From an uncultured Collinsella sp. (GTDB lineage: Bacteria > Actinomycetota > Coriobacteriia > Coriobacteriales > Coriobacteriaceae), in NCBI GenBank assembly GCA_900540875.1, contig UQHT01000009.1, positions 1-64,000 on the forward strand: a stretch of 64,000 bases of DNA, read 5' to 3'. A program made the position numbers and the translations under genes. The notes under the pieces are model-generated. The model had not been told where the DNA came from and made no database searches. It was given only the letters and a program-made list of their open reading frames with translations. Below, in pieces: positions 24,934-35,654 of the stretch (positions are counted from its first letter, which is position 1; every line of letters begins with the position of its first letter).

Positions 24934-25944
24934 TTACGCGGTTTTGCCCTCAATGAGTTCAACGGGGAGTTTGATATTCGATTCGGGCTTATCGCCGTTA
25001 ATAAGAGCGATGATGGATTGCGCCGCGAGCTCTCCGATGCGATCGATATCTTGGCGTACGGTTGTTAAGTCAGGCATAAACGTCATGGTGCGGCGGGCAC
25101 CATCCGCGCCCACGACCTTAATATCGTCCGGAGCGCTCAAGCCGCGTTGCTTCATCACGTTGAGACAGATGGCCGCCATCGTGTCGTCTCCCGCAAAGAT
25201 GCCGTCAATATCGGGGTTCTCATCGAGGATCTTCGCAACGACCGCGCTCTTTTCGTCGTCGGACTTAACGAACTCGACCTCACGGACAAGCGCGGGCAAA
25301 CCGGCCTGCTCCACAACATCGTGGTAGGCATCGGTACGCTTATTGGCAGGCATACGCATGCGGCTATTGTTGCGCAGGCACAAGATGCGCGAACACCCGT
25401 CATCGATCAGGCGACGCGTGGCAAGTTCGCCGATGCTATAGCTGTCGCTCGCAATCTGAACAGAGGCCTCGCCAAGGTCGCAGTCGATACCAACCAGACT
25501 CAAGCCCATCTCGGCATACGCCTCGGCACCGATATTAAGCGAGTTGACGATGACGCCATCAACCATATTGCGCCGAAGCATATCGATATAAGAACGCTCA
25601 AGATCAGGTCGATTGGCGCTATTGCACAGCAACATCTTAAAACCGTTTTCGGCCAGGGTACGCTCAACGGCTTGGACCGCTTGTGCATGAAACGGGCTGC
25701 TGACATAGGGAACGATCATACCGATTAGATTCAGGCGACCGTTGAGCATGGCACGGGCGATATCGTTGGGCGTATAGTTGATACGCTCCATCGCGGCATG
25801 GACCTTATCGCGGGTCTCTTGGCTAATATAGCCGCGATTATTAAGCACGCGAGATACCGTAGTAGGCGAAACCCCCGCCACCGCTGCAACTTCCTTGATG
25901 CCAGGCTTAGCAGAATCCTTAGAACGAGCACCCTCGCGAGCCAT
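24934..25944 (-). CDS. scrR: LacI family repressor of the sucrose operon
   Basis: A 336-residue LacI/GalR regulator. The N-terminal HTH is at about residues 16-40 (IKEVAAVAGVSPTTVSRVLN), the hinge helix contains NDIARAMLNGR, and the periplasmic-binding-protein-like effector domain begins NLIGMIVPYVSSPFHAQAV. It is coded in the same direction as, and upstream of, the fructoside operon, with LacI-type operators before both itself and the operon. This suggests autoregulation and sugar-induced expression. GGGTGCT rather than a strong Shine-Dalgarno precedes the start. Confidence 0.88.
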   Translation of the reverse strand: MAREGARSKDSAKPGIKEVAAVAGVSPTTVSRVLNNRGYISQETRDKVHAAMERINYTPNDIARAMLNGRLNLIGMIVPYVSSPFHAQAVQAVERTLAENGFKMLLCNSANRPDLERSYIDMLRRNMVDGVIVNSLNIGAEAYAEMGLSLVGIDCDLGEASVQIASDSYSIGELATRRLIDDGCSRILCLRNNSRMRMPANKRTDAYHDVVEQAGLPALVREVEFVKSDDEKSAVVAKILDENPDIDGIFAGDDTMAAICLNVMKQRGLSAPDDIKVVGADGARRTMTFMPDLTTVRQDIDRIGELAAQSIIALINGDKPESNIKLPVELIEGKTA

Positions 25945-25964
25945 AGCACCCTCCCCTCATCAAC

Positions 25965-25983
25965 ATGTCATACGTTTACATAC
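25965..25983. promoter_or_regulatory. LacI-type operator upstream of scrR
   Basis: ATGTCATACGTTTACATAC is a near palindrome centred on ACGT, similar to the two sites at 24798. It is 21 bp before the repressor start, consistent with autoregulation. Confidence 0.6.
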
Positions 25984-26093
25984 GAACAAAGCATACCCCA
26001 ACAACAGTGGGAAGACGGTAACAGTACAAGTAAGTAAACGACTCATCCAAATAATTAGGAGAGTTCCGCCTAAAGGGTGACTACACAGGACCC

Positions 26094-26224
26094 CGCCGGG
26101 GCTGTTTGGGCTACCTCCCAAAATATTCCGCAGGACGCAAGAAGCCCTCGCCGCACGAAGTGCGCAGCGAGGGCTTCTTGCATGTCCGAGGACGTTTTGG
26201 GAGGTAGCCCAAACAGCCCCGGCG
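26094..26224 (-). ncRNA. Structured 3' element, copy C (after the PFL genes)
   Basis: On the minus strand, 22 bp past the stop of the glycyl radical gene. Outer stem begins CGCCGGGGCTGTTTGGGCTA; internal loop CGTCCTC/TGCGGAA; helix GGAC/GTCC with bulged AT; inner stem GCAAGAAGCCCTCG; tip CTGCGCACTTCGTGCGG. Same plan as copies B and D, with unrelated stem sequence. Confidence 0.65.
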
Positions 26225-26246
26225 ATCCTGCGGGAGTTAAACCCCT

Positions 26247-26498
26247 TTAGAACTTGTTGTGGAAGGTACGCGAAATGACCTCGTCCTGCTGCTCCTTGGT
26301 GAGCGTGTGGAAATTCACGGCATAGCCGGAAACGCGGATGGTCAGCTGCGGGTACTTCTCGGGGTGAGCCTGAGCATCGAGCAACGTCTCACGGTTGAAG
26401 ACGTTGATGTTCAGGTGGTGGCCACCCTTCTCGGCGTAAGCGTCGAGCATGTGGACCAGGTTATCGGCCTGAGTCTCGGAAACTTCAGAAACCTTCAT
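26247..26498 (-). CDS. Separate glycyl radical domain of pyruvate formate-lyase (GrcA-like)
   Basis: An 83-residue protein equal to the C-terminal domain of pyruvate formate-lyase: HHLNINVFNRETLLDAQAHP followed by RVSGYAVNF, in which Gly58 is the radical site, then FHTLTKEQQDEVISRTFH. It resembles the E. coli YfiD/GrcA spare part. Here, however, the PFL gene just upstream lacks this domain, so this protein is probably an obligatory subunit that receives the radical from PflA. AAGGAGAC precedes ATG 26498. It is the second gene of the pair; a structured element follows. Confidence 0.85.
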   Translation of the reverse strand: MKVSEVSETQADNLVHMLDAYAEKGGHHLNINVFNRETLLDAQAHPEKYPQLTIRVSGYAVNFHTLTKEQQDEVISRTFHNKF

Positions 26499-26521
26499 AA
26501 TGTGTCTCCTTCGATCGATAG

Positions 26522-26580
26522 GCGCCGGCCGAAACCGGCGCACTAATCAGTAATCGTTATTGTTAGTATAGCACTAACAA
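26522..26580 (-). other. Two hairpins between pflB and the glycyl radical gene
   Basis: GCGCCGG/CCGGCGC (26522-26541) and ATTGTTAGT/ACTAACAAT (26558-26580) fill the 85 bp gap. They may set the ratio of the two subunits by partial termination or mRNA protection. Confidence 0.45.
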
Positions 26581-26583
26581 TAG

Positions 26584-28635
<2,052 letters not shown>

Positions 28636-29186
28636 TGTGTAACCACGCTCCTAGTTACGTGTAATGCGGCGCTCTCTCACACCGCTGCTTATTGAATTCT
28701 TGAATGTTAGACCTGCATGACCGGCTTCATTCGCTTTCCGCCGCACATTAGCACAGGGAAAAACGTTTATTCACCTTGGTCTTGCAACCCTAAACCCAAG
28801 ATTTCACCCGTCTGTGAAGGATAACATAGCCACCCCTCTCATCAGGGCTGTTATATGTTTCTTTTTTTATCACATTAGGTTATTTTTAACAAATCCGCAG
28901 GAAACGCAGCCGCCATCAGCTACCGTTCACCGAATTGCTTGATATTTCCCCTTGCCTTTATGCGTCCATCACTCTAGCTGTTATGCCAGCTTTAGCATGG
29001 TAAAGTACCCACCGATAGATTTTTGGGACATGCCTAGAAATCTACTTTTTCGCCGCGACGGAGGCGGTGGCATGAAATGCCCACGAAGGTAGATTTCTAG
29101 GCATGTCCCAAAAATCTACTGTATGAGGTGTGCATACAGGGGTATCATCTTTCACCGAAAATAGTTTCTAGTGTTAGGGGTTTTCG
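28636..29186. other. 550 bp divergent intergenic region between pflB and marR
   Basis: Holds the pflB leader, an AT-rich stretch at 28855-28895 (TTTTTTTATCACATTAGGTT), an AACGGT motif on the minus strand at 28918-28930, and the 29016-29118 inverted repeat. No gene is seen. The pflB promoter probably lies in the AT-rich part. Confidence 0.5.
29016..29118. repeat. Inverted repeat with 30 bp perfect arms containing GGGACATG
   Basis: Arms 29016-29045 (starts TAGATTTTTGGGACATGCCT) and 29089-29118 are exact reverse complements. Each arm can also fold alone (TAGATTT/AAATCTA around GGGACAT), so the element looks like two head-to-head copies of a small foldback. The 43 bp spacer has a GTGGCAT/ATGCCCAC hairpin. 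It ends 68 bp before the MarR gene. Confidence 0.6.
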
Positions 29187-29636
29187 GTGGAAGATACCGA
29201 TTTCCATGAGCTTGGGCGTCAGCTCTTAACTGAGTTTGGCAGCATGCATCATCGCATTTCACGCTCTGCGGACAAAGCTCTCGGCGGCGAGATGGCTGTC
29301 ATGCGCGCCCTCATGCTCGCTGGCGGTTCGCTCACGCCGAGCGAACTCGCAAATCGCGCCTGGGTCTCGAGTGCCCGCATCGCCAATATCTTACGCACTC
29401 TCGAAGCCAAGGGCTGGGTCGAGCGCGAGCACTCAAAGACCGACCGTCGTCGTGTACACGTCACGATGACCGATAAGGGATTCCAGAATCTCGAAATCAA
29501 ACGTCGGGAATTCGAGGAGCGCACCGCGGCCTTCCTCGAGCAGCTCGGCGAAACAGATACCCAAGAGATGGTGCGCCTTCTAAGGCGTTTCAACGAAATT
29601 ATCGACCGCAATCAAGAAAGGAGAGATGCCGAGTGA
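29187..29636 (+). CDS. MarR family transcriptional regulator
   Basis: A 149-residue winged-helix regulator. The recognition region is LTPSELANRAWVSSARIANI with LRTLEAKGWVEREHSK and the wing DRRRVHVTMTDKG. The start is GTG 29187, with AGGGG about 10 nt upstream. Its TGA overlaps the GTG of the ABC exporter, so it is the first gene of a marR-exporter operon and probably represses it until a toxic compound appears, as is usual for this arrangement. Confidence 0.88.
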   Translation: MEDTDFHELGRQLLTEFGSMHHRISRSADKALGGEMAVMRALMLAGGSLTPSELANRAWVSSARIANILRTLEAKGWVEREHSKTDRRRVHVTMTDKGFQNLEIKRREFEERTAAFLEQLGETDTQEMVRLLRRFNEIIDRNQERRDAE

Positions 29637-32002
29637 GGATTCTCAAGCTCTTTAAAAAGCATGTCCTGGCACTGTTCACAGCTATCGTACTTATCGTAAT
29701 CAGCTGCAACGCCGATCTGGCACTGCCTACCTACATGAGCGACATCGTCGACGTGGGCGTACAGCAAGGCGGCATCGCCTCGCCCGTGCCCGACACCATT
29801 CGTGCCGAATCACTCGATGACCTTGAGCTCTTTATGAGCACCAAGGACGCCAAAGCTGTGGAGGCCGTGTTTAGCAAGGCTGACAAAAAAGGCATTCGAA
29901 CGTACAAGGGCACCGAGGAAGAGCGTGCCGATGGCGGCAAGATTGCCGACATTATGAGCCTGCCCGAGACCGTCGTCCTTTCTCTCAACCAGGGCATCGA
30001 CGCCAGCTCCATGGGCGACATGACCGGCGCATCCACCGAGGCAAGCAATGGCGGCAGCGCCCAGGCCATGCCCACCCCCGAGCAGATGGCGGCAATGACG
30101 CCCGAGCAGCTCGCCGAGATGCAGCAGAAGGCCACAGCGGCGCAAAACATGCAAAAGCAGATTGATGCCGACGGCGGCAAGATCACCATGAAGAGTCTGC
30201 GCCTAGGTGTCGAGGGCGGTCTGGTAGACCAAAGCAAGCTCGTCGAGGGCGCCAATGAAATGGCGGACAAAATGGGCTCTATGTCGGGCTCCATCGTGAC
30301 CCAACGCGCCGTGAGCTATGTGCAAGACGAGTACAAGGCGCAGGGTATCGGCCCCGCCGACGTGCAGAACGCCTACCTGGGCCGCATGGCGACCACGATG
30401 TTTGGTCTGTGCCTGATCTCACTGGTCGCCACCATCCTAACCGGCGCCGTGGCCTCGCGCACCGCCTGTTCCATCGCACGCGACCTGCGCCGCGAGACCT
30501 TCAACAAGGTCATGCACTTCTCGCCAGCCGAGGTGGGCAAGTTTAGCCAGGCCTCGCTCATCACTCGCTGCACCAACGACATTCAGCAGATTCAGATGGC
30601 CGCAACCCTGTTTATCCGCATGTGCCTCATGGCGCCCGTCATGGGCATCGTCGCCGTCATGCGCGTCCTGGCCAACCACACCGGCCTGGAGTGGACCATC
30701 GCCGTGGCCATCATCGCGGTCTCGACCGTCGTCGGCGTGCTTATGGGCCTCACCATGCCCAAGTTCAAAAAGATGCAGAGCTTTGTGGACCGCGTGAACC
30801 TTACCGCCCGCGAGCTGCTCGACGGCCTTATGCCCATCCGCTCGTTTAACCGCGAGGAGCATGAGCTCGAGCGCTTTGACCAGGCGTCCCTCGACCTGAT
30901 GACCACGCAGCTCTACACCAACCGCGCCATGAGCTTTATGATGCCGCTCATGATGCTCGTCATGAACTGCATCACCGTGCTTATCGTCTGGTTTGGCGCG
31001 CAGGGCGTGTCCGACGGCGTGATGCAGGTCGGCAACATGATGGCGTTCATCTCCTACACCATGCAGATCGTCATGGCGTTTATGATCCTCACCATGGTTT
31101 CGGTTATCCTGCCCCGCGCCGAGGTCGCAGCAGAGCGCGTGGAAGAGGTCATCACCTGCCCCACGAGCATCAACGACCCTGCCTCGCCCAAACTGCCCGC
31201 AGCCAGCGCGCCGCGCGGTGAGCTCACCTTCCGCGACGTGAGCTTCCAGTATCCCGATGCCCGCGCCGATGTCATCAGCGGCGTGAACTTCACCACGCAT
31301 GCCGGTCAGATGCTCGGCATCATTGGCTCCACGGGCTCGGGCAAGTCCACGCTCGTGCAGCTGATTCCGCGCCTGTACGACGTCACGGGCGGCAGCATTT
31401 CGCTCGACGGCATCGACGTGCGCGACATGACCCTTTCCGAGCTGCGCCGCCGCATTGGTTACATCCCGCAGCAGGGTCGCCTGTTCTCGGGCACCGTCGC
31501 GAGCAACCTCAAGTTTGCCGGCGACATGGTGAGCGATGATGATATGCGCCAGGCGGCACGCATCGCCCAGGCCGAGGACTTTATCGCCGAGCGCGAGGGC
31601 GGTTACAACTCCCCCATCAGCCAGGGCGGCTCCAATGTTTCGGGTGGTCAGCGCCAACGCCTGGCCATTGCCCGCGCGTTGGCCAAAAAGCCCGAGGTCG
31701 TGGTGTTCGATGACTCGTTTAGCGCCCTCGACTACAAGACCGACGCGCGCCTGCGCGAGGAGCTGGCCAAAAACGTCACCGACGCCGCACTCGTGGTCGT
31801 GGCCCAGCGCATCGCGACCATCATGCACGCCGACCAGATCATCGTGCTCGACGACGGTCACGTAGTGGGCACCGGCACGCACGAGGAGCTGCTGCACGGC
31901 TGCCCGGCGTACCTGGAGATTGCACAGTCGCAGCTTTCCGCCGAGGAGCTGGGGCTTACCCAAGAAGAAATTGCAGCCGTCATGGAAGGAGGCGAGCGCT
32001 AA
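29633..32002 (+). CDS. ABC exporter subunit 1 (degenerate ATP site, long extracytoplasmic insert)
   Basis: A 789-residue membrane-ATPase fusion. After a first helix (about 12-32), roughly 215 residues are inserted before the second (about 252-274). The insert includes a Met/Gln/Ala-rich stretch (PTPEQMAAMTPEQLAEMQQK). Walker A is GSTGSGKST (~564) and the signature NVSGGQRQR. Walker B reads VVVFDDSF, with Asp in place of the catalytic Glu, so this is the non-canonical site of a heterodimeric exporter. GTG start overlaps the marR stop; its own stop overlaps the ATG of subunit 2. Substrate unknown, likely a drug or peptide. Confidence 0.9.
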   Translation: MRILKLFKKHVLALFTAIVLIVISCNADLALPTYMSDIVDVGVQQGGIASPVPDTIRAESLDDLELFMSTKDAKAVEAVFSKADKKGIRTYKGTEEERADGGKIADIMSLPETVVLSLNQGIDASSMGDMTGASTEASNGGSAQAMPTPEQMAAMTPEQLAEMQQKATAAQNMQKQIDADGGKITMKSLRLGVEGGLVDQSKLVEGANEMADKMGSMSGSIVTQRAVSYVQDEYKAQGIGPADVQNAYLGRMATTMFGLCLISLVATILTGAVASRTACSIARDLRRETFNKVMHFSPAEVGKFSQASLITRCTNDIQQIQMAATLFIRMCLMAPVMGIVAVMRVLANHTGLEWTIAVAIIAVSTVVGVLMGLTMPKFKKMQSFVDRVNLTARELLDGLMPIRSFNREEHELERFDQASLDLMTTQLYTNRAMSFMMPLMMLVMNCITVLIVWFGAQGVSDGVMQVGNMMAFISYTMQIVMAFMILTMVSVILPRAEVAAERVEEVITCPTSINDPASPKLPAASAPRGELTFRDVSFQYPDARADVISGVNFTTHAGQMLGIIGSTGSGKSTLVQLIPRLYDVTGGSISLDGIDVRDMTLSELRRRIGYIPQQGRLFSGTVASNLKFAGDMVSDDDMRQAARIAQAEDFIAEREGGYNSPISQGGSNVSGGQRQRLAIARALAKKPEVVVFDDSFSALDYKTDARLREELAKNVTDAALVVVAQRIATIMHADQIIVLDDGHVVGTGTHEELLHGCPAYLEIAQSQLSAEELGLTQEEIAAVMEGGER

Positions 32003-33858
32003 TGGCAGACGAGACCAAGACTCAGATTCCCAAGCCCACCCGCCAGCGTGGTCCCATGGGCCGCATGGGTGGCATGCGCCGTGGCGAAAAGGCCAAGGAC
32101 TTTAAGGGCACCATGAGGCAGCTGCTCGGCTATATCGGCCAGCACAAGATTGCCGTGTTTGCCGCCGTCGCCTTTGCCGTGTGCTCGGTCATCTTTAACA
32201 TTGTGGGACCCAAGGTGCTCGGCCAGGTTACGACCAAACTGTTCGAAGGCCTGGTTGCCAAGGTCAACGGCACCGGCGATGTCGACTTTGCCTGGATCGC
32301 CAAGACGCTCGGCTTTTTGCTCTGTCTGTATCTGGCGAGCTCTGCCTGCAGCCTGATCCAGGGCTGGCTCATGACCGGCGTTACGCAAAAGATCTGCTAC
32401 CGCATGCGCAAGGAGATCGCCGCCAAGATCGCCGTCGTGCCGATGAGCTACTTTAACGGCCACAGCAAGGGCGACGTGCTCAGCCGCATCACCAACGACG
32501 TCGATACGCTCGGTCAGTCGCTCAACCAGAGTGTGACGCAGCTCATCACGTCGGTGACGCAGATTATCGGCGTGCTCGTCATGATGCTTTCGATCAGCCT
32601 GCCGCTTACCGGCGTCACCGTGCTCACGCTGCCGGCCGCCGCGATTATCCTGACCGTGATGATTCACTTCTCGCAGCCGTACTTCCGCGAGCAACAGCAA
32701 GTCCTTGGCACCGTCAACGGCATTATCGAGGAGGACTTTGCCGGCCAGAACGTCATCCAGGTGTTCGACCGCGCCGAGGCCTCAATCGAGGAGTTCGACC
32801 GCCAAAACGACCGACTCTTTATTAGCGGCTGGCGCTCGCAGTTCCTGTCGGGCTTGATGATGCCGCTTATGAGTCTGGTGGGCAACATGGGCTACGTGGG
32901 CGTCGTCGTGGTAGGCGCGCAGCTCGCGCTGACCGGCAATGCCACGCCCGGCGACATTCAGAGCTTTATCCAGTACGTTCGCAACTTTACGCAGCCGGTG
33001 CAGCAGCTGGGCAACGTGAGCAACACGATGCAGTCGATGGCCGCCGCCACCGAGCGCGTGTTTGAGTTCCTGGCCGCGCCCGAGGAAGAGCAGAAGGCCG
33101 ACGCGCAGATTCCCGAGAAGCGCCCCGGCCACGTGGAGTTCGACCATGTCAAGTTTGGCTACACGCCCGACAAGACCATCATCCACGACTTTAGCTGCGA
33201 GGCGCAGCCCGGCCAAACCATTGCCATCGTCGGCCCCACCGGCGCCGGCAAGACCACGCTCATTAAGCTGCTGCAGCGCTTCTACGATGTGGACGGCGGC
33301 TCGCTGCGCGTCGAGGGCATTGACGTGCGTGACTGGGACCGCGCGGCACTTCGCGGCGAATTTGCCATGGTGCTGCAGGATACCTGGCTGTTTAACGGCA
33401 CCATCCGCGAGAACATCCGCTACGGACGCTCCGATGCGACCGACGCCGAGGTTGAGGCCGCTGCACGCGCCGCACGCTGCGACCACTTTATCCATACGCT
33501 CGCCGGCGGCTACGACTTTATGATCAACGAGGAGGGCACGAACCTGTCGCAGGGTCAGCGCCAGCTCGTGACCATCGCCCGTGCCATTTTGGCCGACCGT
33601 CCGGCACTCATTCTGGACGAGGCGACTTCCAACGTCGATACCCGCACCGAGGAGCTCATCCAGCGCGCCATGGATGCGCTGATGCAGGGCCGCACGAGCT
33701 TTGTCATCGCGCACCGCCTGTCCACGATCCGCAACGCCGACGTGATCTTGGTAATTCGCGACGGCGACATCGTCGAGAAGGGCACGCACGACGAGCTGCT
33801 CGCCCGGGGCGGCTTCTACGCCGATCTGTATAACTCGCAGTTCGACGAGGCGGCGTAA
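32002..33858 (+). CDS. ABC exporter subunit 2 (canonical ATP site)
   Basis: A 618-residue partner of the preceding gene. A basic, Met/Arg-rich N-terminus (RGPMGRMGGMRRGEKAKDFK) precedes six membrane helices. The ATPase follows, with Walker A GPTGAGKTT (~410), signature LSQGQRQ (~515) and Walker B ALILDEATSNVD with the catalytic Glu, then the H-loop IAHRLST. It has no extracytoplasmic insert. The complementary defects and intact motifs of the two subunits fit a single heterodimeric exporter. A strong terminator follows at 33891. Confidence 0.9.
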   Translation: MADETKTQIPKPTRQRGPMGRMGGMRRGEKAKDFKGTMRQLLGYIGQHKIAVFAAVAFAVCSVIFNIVGPKVLGQVTTKLFEGLVAKVNGTGDVDFAWIAKTLGFLLCLYLASSACSLIQGWLMTGVTQKICYRMRKEIAAKIAVVPMSYFNGHSKGDVLSRITNDVDTLGQSLNQSVTQLITSVTQIIGVLVMMLSISLPLTGVTVLTLPAAAIILTVMIHFSQPYFREQQQVLGTVNGIIEEDFAGQNVIQVFDRAEASIEEFDRQNDRLFISGWRSQFLSGLMMPLMSLVGNMGYVGVVVVGAQLALTGNATPGDIQSFIQYVRNFTQPVQQLGNVSNTMQSMAAATERVFEFLAAPEEEQKADAQIPEKRPGHVEFDHVKFGYTPDKTIIHDFSCEAQPGQTIAIVGPTGAGKTTLIKLLQRFYDVDGGSLRVEGIDVRDWDRAALRGEFAMVLQDTWLFNGTIRENIRYGRSDATDAEVEAAARAARCDHFIHTLAGGYDFMINEEGTNLSQGQRQLVTIARAILADRPALILDEATSNVDTRTEELIQRAMDALMQGRTSFVIAHRLSTIRNADVILVIRDGDIVEKGTHDELLARGGFYADLYNSQFDEAA

Positions 33859-33890
33859 ATTCTGCCGCAGGGAACGAATAACGCCCGAGA

Positions 33891-33924
33891 ACGGGGACGC
33901 AGGACAATCTGCGTCCCCGTTTTT
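33891..33924 (+). terminator. Intrinsic terminator of the marR-ABC operon
   Basis: ACGGGGACGCAG pairs with CTGCGTCCCCGT around a 6 nt loop, followed by TTTTTGTTTT, 32 bp past the exporter stop. Confidence 0.85.
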
Positions 33925-33984
33925 GTTTTGCAGCCCTCGAACCGCCTCCCCTGGGACCTGATTGACGCCCTCCCTCAAGGCCCC

Positions 33985-34214
33985 GTGGACAAAAAATGGC
34001 AAATATGAGTACTGTCACCTTTTTAGTAACAGCCAAAACTGCCCCAAACGACCTCATTGCGGCCTAGATATGCCTTCAAATTGATCAAAATGCCCGGTAG
34101 CATACTTCTGTGTGCCAACGTTAATGAACATATTTACTGTTGTGTCTATTATCTTGTAAGATCGATATGATACTACGCTAGCAACAGTACTCATATTTGC
34201 CATTTTTTGCCCAC
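33985..34214. repeat. 230 bp AT-rich element with 31 bp inverted ends
   Basis: Ends 33985-34015 (GTGGACAAAAAATGGCAAAT...) and 34184-34214 match in 30 of 31 positions as inverted repeats. The interior is clearly AT-richer than flanking genes and has no gene. It looks like a MITE-type non-autonomous element, or a long foldback. No flanking target duplication could be recognised with confidence. Confidence 0.5.
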
Positions 34215-34285
34215 AGGGTATGCCGCAGAAGATCCAACTTGCTCCAGCGTGCCGTACGTTGGCCCTCCCCTTCCGGCGAGCGCCG

Positions 34286-34339
34286 ACATTTCCCCAGATA
34301 AAACCGACCAAAATAAACCTGTCCCTTTTCGGCAGGTTT
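34286..34339 (-). repeat. GGGACAG foldback repeat, copy 4
   Basis: On the minus strand AAACCTGCCGAAAAGGGACA then GGTTTATTTTGGTCGGTTTT and the tail ATCTGGGGAAATG. The compensating change CCGA/TCGG keeps the stem. It lies in the leader of the DAHP synthase gene, antisense to it. Confidence 0.65.
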
Positions 34340-34427
34340 CACTTGCACTTTAGCGTGCGACAGCGGATAATGCCGAGCATTCGAGAATTCGCCAATTGTT
34401 GCCGTTAATTGATAAAGGAGGCCCCAT

Positions 34428-35459
34428 ATGGCCATGGAATTCAAGCGCAGGCTGCCGATCCCCATGGAGATCCGCGAGGAAATGCCGCTTTCCGCCGAGC
34501 TTACCGCCAAAAAGCAGGCATTCGACGCCGAGGTCGCCAAGGTCTTTACCGGCGAAGACGCACGCAAAGTGCTCATCATCGGCCCGTGCTCTGCCGACCG
34601 CGAGGATTCGGTGCTTGAGTACATGAACCGACTGGCCAAGACCGCCGAGGAGGTCAAGGACAAGCTCATCATCATTCCGCGCGTCTATACCAACAAGCCG
34701 CGCACCAAGGGCACCGGCTACAAGGGGCTGCTGCACAACCCCGACCCCGAGGCGCCCGATGACCTGCTTGAAGGCGTTAAGGCCATCCGCCACATGCACC
34801 TGCGCGTCATCGAGGAGACTGGCTTCTTTACCGCCGACGAGATGCTCTACCCGTCCAACTACCAGTACCTCGTCGACCTGCTGAGCTACGTCGCCGTGGG
34901 CGCGCGCTCGGTCGAGAACCAGGAGCATCGTCTGGCGTCGAGCGGCATTTCGGTGCCTGTGGGCATGAAAAACCCCACCGCCGGTTCCACCACCGTTATG
35001 CTCAACTCCATCTACGCCGCCCAGGCACATCAGAGCTTTATCTTCCGCAACTGGGAGGTCGAGTGCGACGGCAACCCGCTCGCGCACGCCGTCATGCGTG
35101 GCTACATCGGTCTCGACGGTCGCACCTACCCCAATTACCACTACGAGCACCTGGAGCGCCTGGCCGAGCGCTATACCGAGCATGCCGGCTACGCCAATCC
35201 GGCGGCAGTCATCGACTGCAACCACGACAACTCGGGCAAGCGCCCGCTGGAGCAGTACCGCATTTGCAAGGAGGTACTCGACAGCTGCCGCCGCAACGAG
35301 TCCATCTCCAAACTGGTCAAGGGCTTTATGATCGAATCTTACCTTGAGGACGGCAACCAGCCGGTCGATGGTGGGGTCTTTGGTAAGTCGATCACCGACC
35401 CGTGCCTGGGCTGGGAAAAGACCGACTACCTCATCCACGAGATCGCGGAGCGGGTTTAG
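34428..35459 (+). CDS. aroF: DAHP synthase (3-deoxy-7-phosphoheptulonate synthase)
   Basis: A 343-residue type I (AroFGH-like) enzyme joining phosphoenolpyruvate and erythrose 4-phosphate, the entry to aromatic amino acid synthesis. Landmarks: VLIIGPCSADRED near the N-terminus, PRVYTNKPRTKGTGYKGL, GARSVENQEHR, GMKNPTAGS and the metal-binding VIDCNHDNSGKRP, with FMIESYLEDGNQP at the end. AAAGGAGGCCCC precedes the ATG. No other aromatic pathway gene is close. The isozyme symbol is a class assignment; feedback specificity is not readable. Confidence 0.9.
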   Translation: MAMEFKRRLPIPMEIREEMPLSAELTAKKQAFDAEVAKVFTGEDARKVLIIGPCSADREDSVLEYMNRLAKTAEEVKDKLIIIPRVYTNKPRTKGTGYKGLLHNPDPEAPDDLLEGVKAIRHMHLRVIEETGFFTADEMLYPSNYQYLVDLLSYVAVGARSVENQEHRLASSGISVPVGMKNPTAGSTTVMLNSIYAAQAHQSFIFRNWEVECDGNPLAHAVMRGYIGLDGRTYPNYHYEHLERLAERYTEHAGYANPAAVIDCNHDNSGKRPLEQYRICKEVLDSCRRNESISKLVKGFMIESYLEDGNQPVDGGVFGKSITDPCLGWEKTDYLIHEIAERV

Positions 35460-35463
35460 TTAC

Positions 35464-35562
35464 GCGGGCCGCATTTGGACAATCTGACGTTCAACTTCAA
35501 GGGCGCGACCAGAAGGTCAGCGCCCTTTCGTTTCACGTCACCTTGTCTCAAATGCGGCCCGC
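35464..35562 (+). terminator. Long foldback after DAHP synthase
   Basis: Starts 5 bp past the stop. GCGGGCCGCATTTG pairs with CAAATGCGGCCCGC, GACAA with TTGTC, TGACGT with ACGTCA, and an inner AAGGGCGC/GCGCCCTT stem closes a GACCAGAAGGTC tip. There is no T tract, so it may protect the mRNA end rather than terminate. Confidence 0.55.
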
Positions 35563-35654
35563 TCGCTGTCCGTCCTCTACCTGCGGCGTTGTCTTGCTCC
35601 GGATGCGGCAGTTAGGGACGCTCCTTTTCTGCCGGCAGTCTGGGATGTTCCTTG

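Noticed and set aside
34178..34675. Minus-strand frames across 34178-35438
   Set aside because: They overlap the DAHP synthase gene and the foldback repeat and show no protein-like features.
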